The translations under genes were made by a program, and so were the position numbers. From a virus, in IMG/VR virus record IMGVR_UViG_3300047359_000962, positions 1 through 36,751 of that record: a stretch of DNA of 36,751 nucleotides; one strand, given 5' to 3'. This document shows positions 36,401-36,751 of the stretch, one piece after another; within the stretch, counting starts at the first letter, position 1; the number at the start of each line of letters is the position of its first letter. Under the pieces are notes generated by a model. That model had not been told where the DNA came from, did not search any database, and was given only the letters and a program-made list of their open reading frames with translations.

Positions 36401-36751
36401 TCACAGAACTATGCTAATAGCTATGCCCGTACTCGCGTTACTAACTATGTTGGCGACTTCACTCGTGATCGTGTGACTAACTTTGAAGGTAACTTTGGTG
36501 GTAACTACACAACAACCTTTACTGGTGACTTTGTAGGTAACTATGCTCGTGGATTCGTTGGTGACTTCGCTGGTAACTATACTGGTGAATATACTCGTAC
36601 ATCAACACGTACACGTTATTCTGCTTACACACGTACTCGCGTATCGGCATATGTCCGCAACCGTAACTCTGCATACACACGTGATCGTGTGACTAACTTT
36701 GCGGGTGACTTTGCTGGCAACTACGCACGTACATTTACAGGCAACTACTCA
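33422..36751 (+). CDS. Giant tyrosine-tetrapeptide-repeat protein, open at window edge
   Basis: The frame is open from GTG at 33422 to the window end, 1110 codons with no stop. An RBS (AAAGAGAG, 33407-33414) lies 7 bases before the GTG, so this is a real start. Residues 3-43 (IPLKIKNANGDLQEFTPSQE, SYLAWKVSEAL) resemble an N-terminal element seen in marine phage structural proteins. The region to about residue 260 is a globular beta-rich part (YYNETAGTHPASNITST; GDGTTTDYHIWQKDGSFTFP). From residue 264 the chain is a four-residue repeat (TRNRVSSYARTRISAYSRD; GNFVGNYSRSFQGNYAR), interrupted at 764-840 by a WN/YLRG-like module (VRVYWANSLKATYYG, TDGNRYYRDVQY). It is a paralogue in style of the 1449-aa protein but has no YGL module. 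Role inferred: long fibre or adhesin. Confidence 0.8.
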   Translation, partial: MSTSSIPLKIKNANGDLQEFTPSQESYLAWKVSEALTSAAVSETGSLSLTDGVNIGSFVDTYYNETAGTHPASNITSTTVTTTLKQVGGVADESDANFVRPVGYYEVGPNPGFYEMTDADLDLLTTRALSTIESNSEEGIYRLSATPPSPDYKVVVSSVFTDTRGDGTTTDYHIWQKDGSFTFPDEPTRPVSICYDGSSFDGFKEMTDDQIKITFGQRAKTLRSVPGAIGSYQLRSSAQGAPILPGTWHARGTAENTRRTIVDTDYTRNRVSSYARTRISAYSRDRISSYTRNSVNTFSRTFVGDYTGAYTRDFTGNYTRGFEGNYARTRTSTYDGTYARTRVSAYTRNRLTAFTGYFAGTYNRARVSTYTRNRVTNFTGTFSRSRASSYTRGRVSSYAGTYSRTRSSSYSANYTRTRVSSYTGTYSGTYSRNRVSAYAGTYSRNRVSAYARTSTRTRVSAYTADYTRTRVTNYTRDRVTNFAGVYSRARVSSYVRNRVTNFAGNFVGNYSRSFQGNYARNFVGNYSRGYAGNYVGNYARVSTRTSTRTRYSAYARTRITNYVGNFTRIRVTNYAGNFVGNYATTFTGDFVGNYSRNYAGNYTGDFAGNYARTSTRTSTRTLNYTRTLYYTGNFVGNYARNYSAAYATTPAYSRSVSYAGDFVGNYGRTRVSSYAGNYSRTRVTDYTGNYIGNYSRNFTGNYSRAYGGDYSRTGYYTRNFTGNYSRAYGGDYSRTGYYARTVTSNFTRTSVSPPGNYVAANGAITAFWGNNAFWSHWWIVQPGFPGEPGEVRVYWANSLKATYYGENTDLTSILGTDGNRYYRDVQYQGGSHYKVYRIRYTAAYFTGNYAGTASQTYTRNLYYSGAYSRNFTRVRAGSYTRNLYFSGAYSRNFSRVNQQSYAGTYAGTYTGNFVGNYGRTSQASFAGNYARTSTRARPATLYYTRTLYYTGNYARAFTRDRTAVYTNTGNYTRTGYYAGDFVGEYTRNRTQVFSQNYANSYARTRVTNYVGDFTRDRVTNFEGNFGGNYTTTFTGDFVGNYARGFVGDFAGNYTGEYTRTSTRTRYSAYTRTRVSAYVRNRNSAYTRDRVTNFAGDFAGNYARTFTGNYS
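34705..34776 (+). repeat. 36-bp tandem duplication
   Basis: A unit starting CACTTACTCACGTAACCG at 34705 is repeated from 34741, almost identical over the 36 bases and differing only at the last few. It encodes 12 residues, exactly three tetrapeptides, so the frame and register are kept. Confidence 0.85.
35505..35636 (+). repeat. 66-bp tandem duplication
   Basis: The unit 35505-35570 (starting CACGTAACTTCACTGGTA) is repeated at 35571-35636 with one mismatch at the final base. It encodes 22 residues (RNFTGNYSRAYGGDYSRTGY as its core). This near-identity indicates a recent duplication. Confidence 0.93.
35711..35941 (+). other. WN/YLRG-like module inserted in the second tetrapeptide array
   Basis: Residues 764-840 of the last protein break the repeat: ITAFWGNNAFWSHWWIVQPG, VRVYWANSLKATYYG, TDGNRYYRDVQYQGG, YKVYRIRY. 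The order resembles the modules in the 473-, 1449- and 1859-aa proteins, with RG replaced by RD. Confidence 0.55.
35996..36110 (+). repeat. Second 66-bp-spaced imperfect duplication
   Basis: CGTAATCTGTATT occurs at 35996 and again at 36062, each followed by a near-identical stretch (CTCAGGCGCTTACTCGCGTA). The spacing is 66 bases, 22 residues. The two copies differ at a few bases, so they are older than the duplication at 35505. Confidence 0.8.

Larger units (their letters stand above)
34211..36751 (+). repeat. Tyr/Arg/Gly tetrapeptide repeat array, second gene
   Basis: From residue 264 onward nearly every group of four residues fits x-(Y/F/R/S)-(T/S/A/V)-(R/G/S), with frequent 'RTRVSAYTRNR' and 'GNFVGNYSR' runs. 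The DNA has a 12-base period. Arginine is nearly always CGT or CGC, unlike the first array. The array continues past the window edge. Confidence 0.92.

Noticed and set aside
34211-36751. Possible CRISPR array or noncoding repeat region
   Set aside because: The repeat is a continuous coding period of 12 bases in one open frame, without conserved direct repeats separated by unique spacers.
29568-36751. Diversity-generating retroelement target
   Set aside because: I see no reverse transcriptase gene, no template/variable repeat pair and no adenine-specific substitution pattern in the window. The Tyr-rich repeats alone do not support a DGR.

Overview
The window looks like part of the late structural region of a T4-like contractile-tailed phage, probably marine. 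The evidence is a set of recognisable T4-type baseplate genes (gp53, gp27-like hub, gp5-like spike, gp25, gp6, gp8), a DUF4815-type giant protein of the kind seen in cyanophage and pelagiphage myoviruses, and four exact copies of the T4 late-promoter octamer TATAAATA in intergenic positions. All genes are on the + strand and are packed tightly, with many ATGA or TAATG stop/start overlaps. The DNA is moderately AT-rich by eye. I see no tRNA, CRISPR array, integrase, IS element or gene-free gap over 300 bases. The host cannot be read from this sequence.

Layout. 1-3781: end of gp53, hub, lysozyme-less spike and a coiled-coil protein. 3777-7200: late promoter, gp25, gp6 and a third conserved structural protein. 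7202-15357: an adhesin/fibre cassette of five genes (473, 743, 293, 385 and 795 aa) lying between gp6 and gp8. 15409-22599: gp8, a 1859-aa DUF4815-type protein and a small conserved protein. 22592-26638: a 1348-aa modular fibre/tip-like protein. 26635-33335: a three-gene set (short YGL-module protein, double YGL-module protein, tail assembly chaperone) present twice in the same order; the second double-YGL gene is enlarged by a very long tyrosine/arginine/glycine repeat. 33422-36751: a GTG-started gene, open to the window edge, that carries the same kind of repeat in different codons.

The genes can be read together as a baseplate with a large, modular receptor-binding apparatus. A few domain families are shuffled among the genes: a ~100-residue fibre module (one copy in the 293-aa protein, several in the 795-aa protein, seven in the 1348-aa protein), a ~80-residue WN/YLRG module (five copies in four genes), YGL modules (six copies), Pro-Glu linkers, and a four-residue-period aromatic repeat that fills over 1600 residues in two proteins. 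The most unusual features are this tetrapeptide-repeat family, the duplicated three-gene adhesin/chaperone cassette, and the apparent splitting of one tip-like protein into three ORFs. Functions beyond the core baseplate proteins are inferred from domain layout and gene order only.
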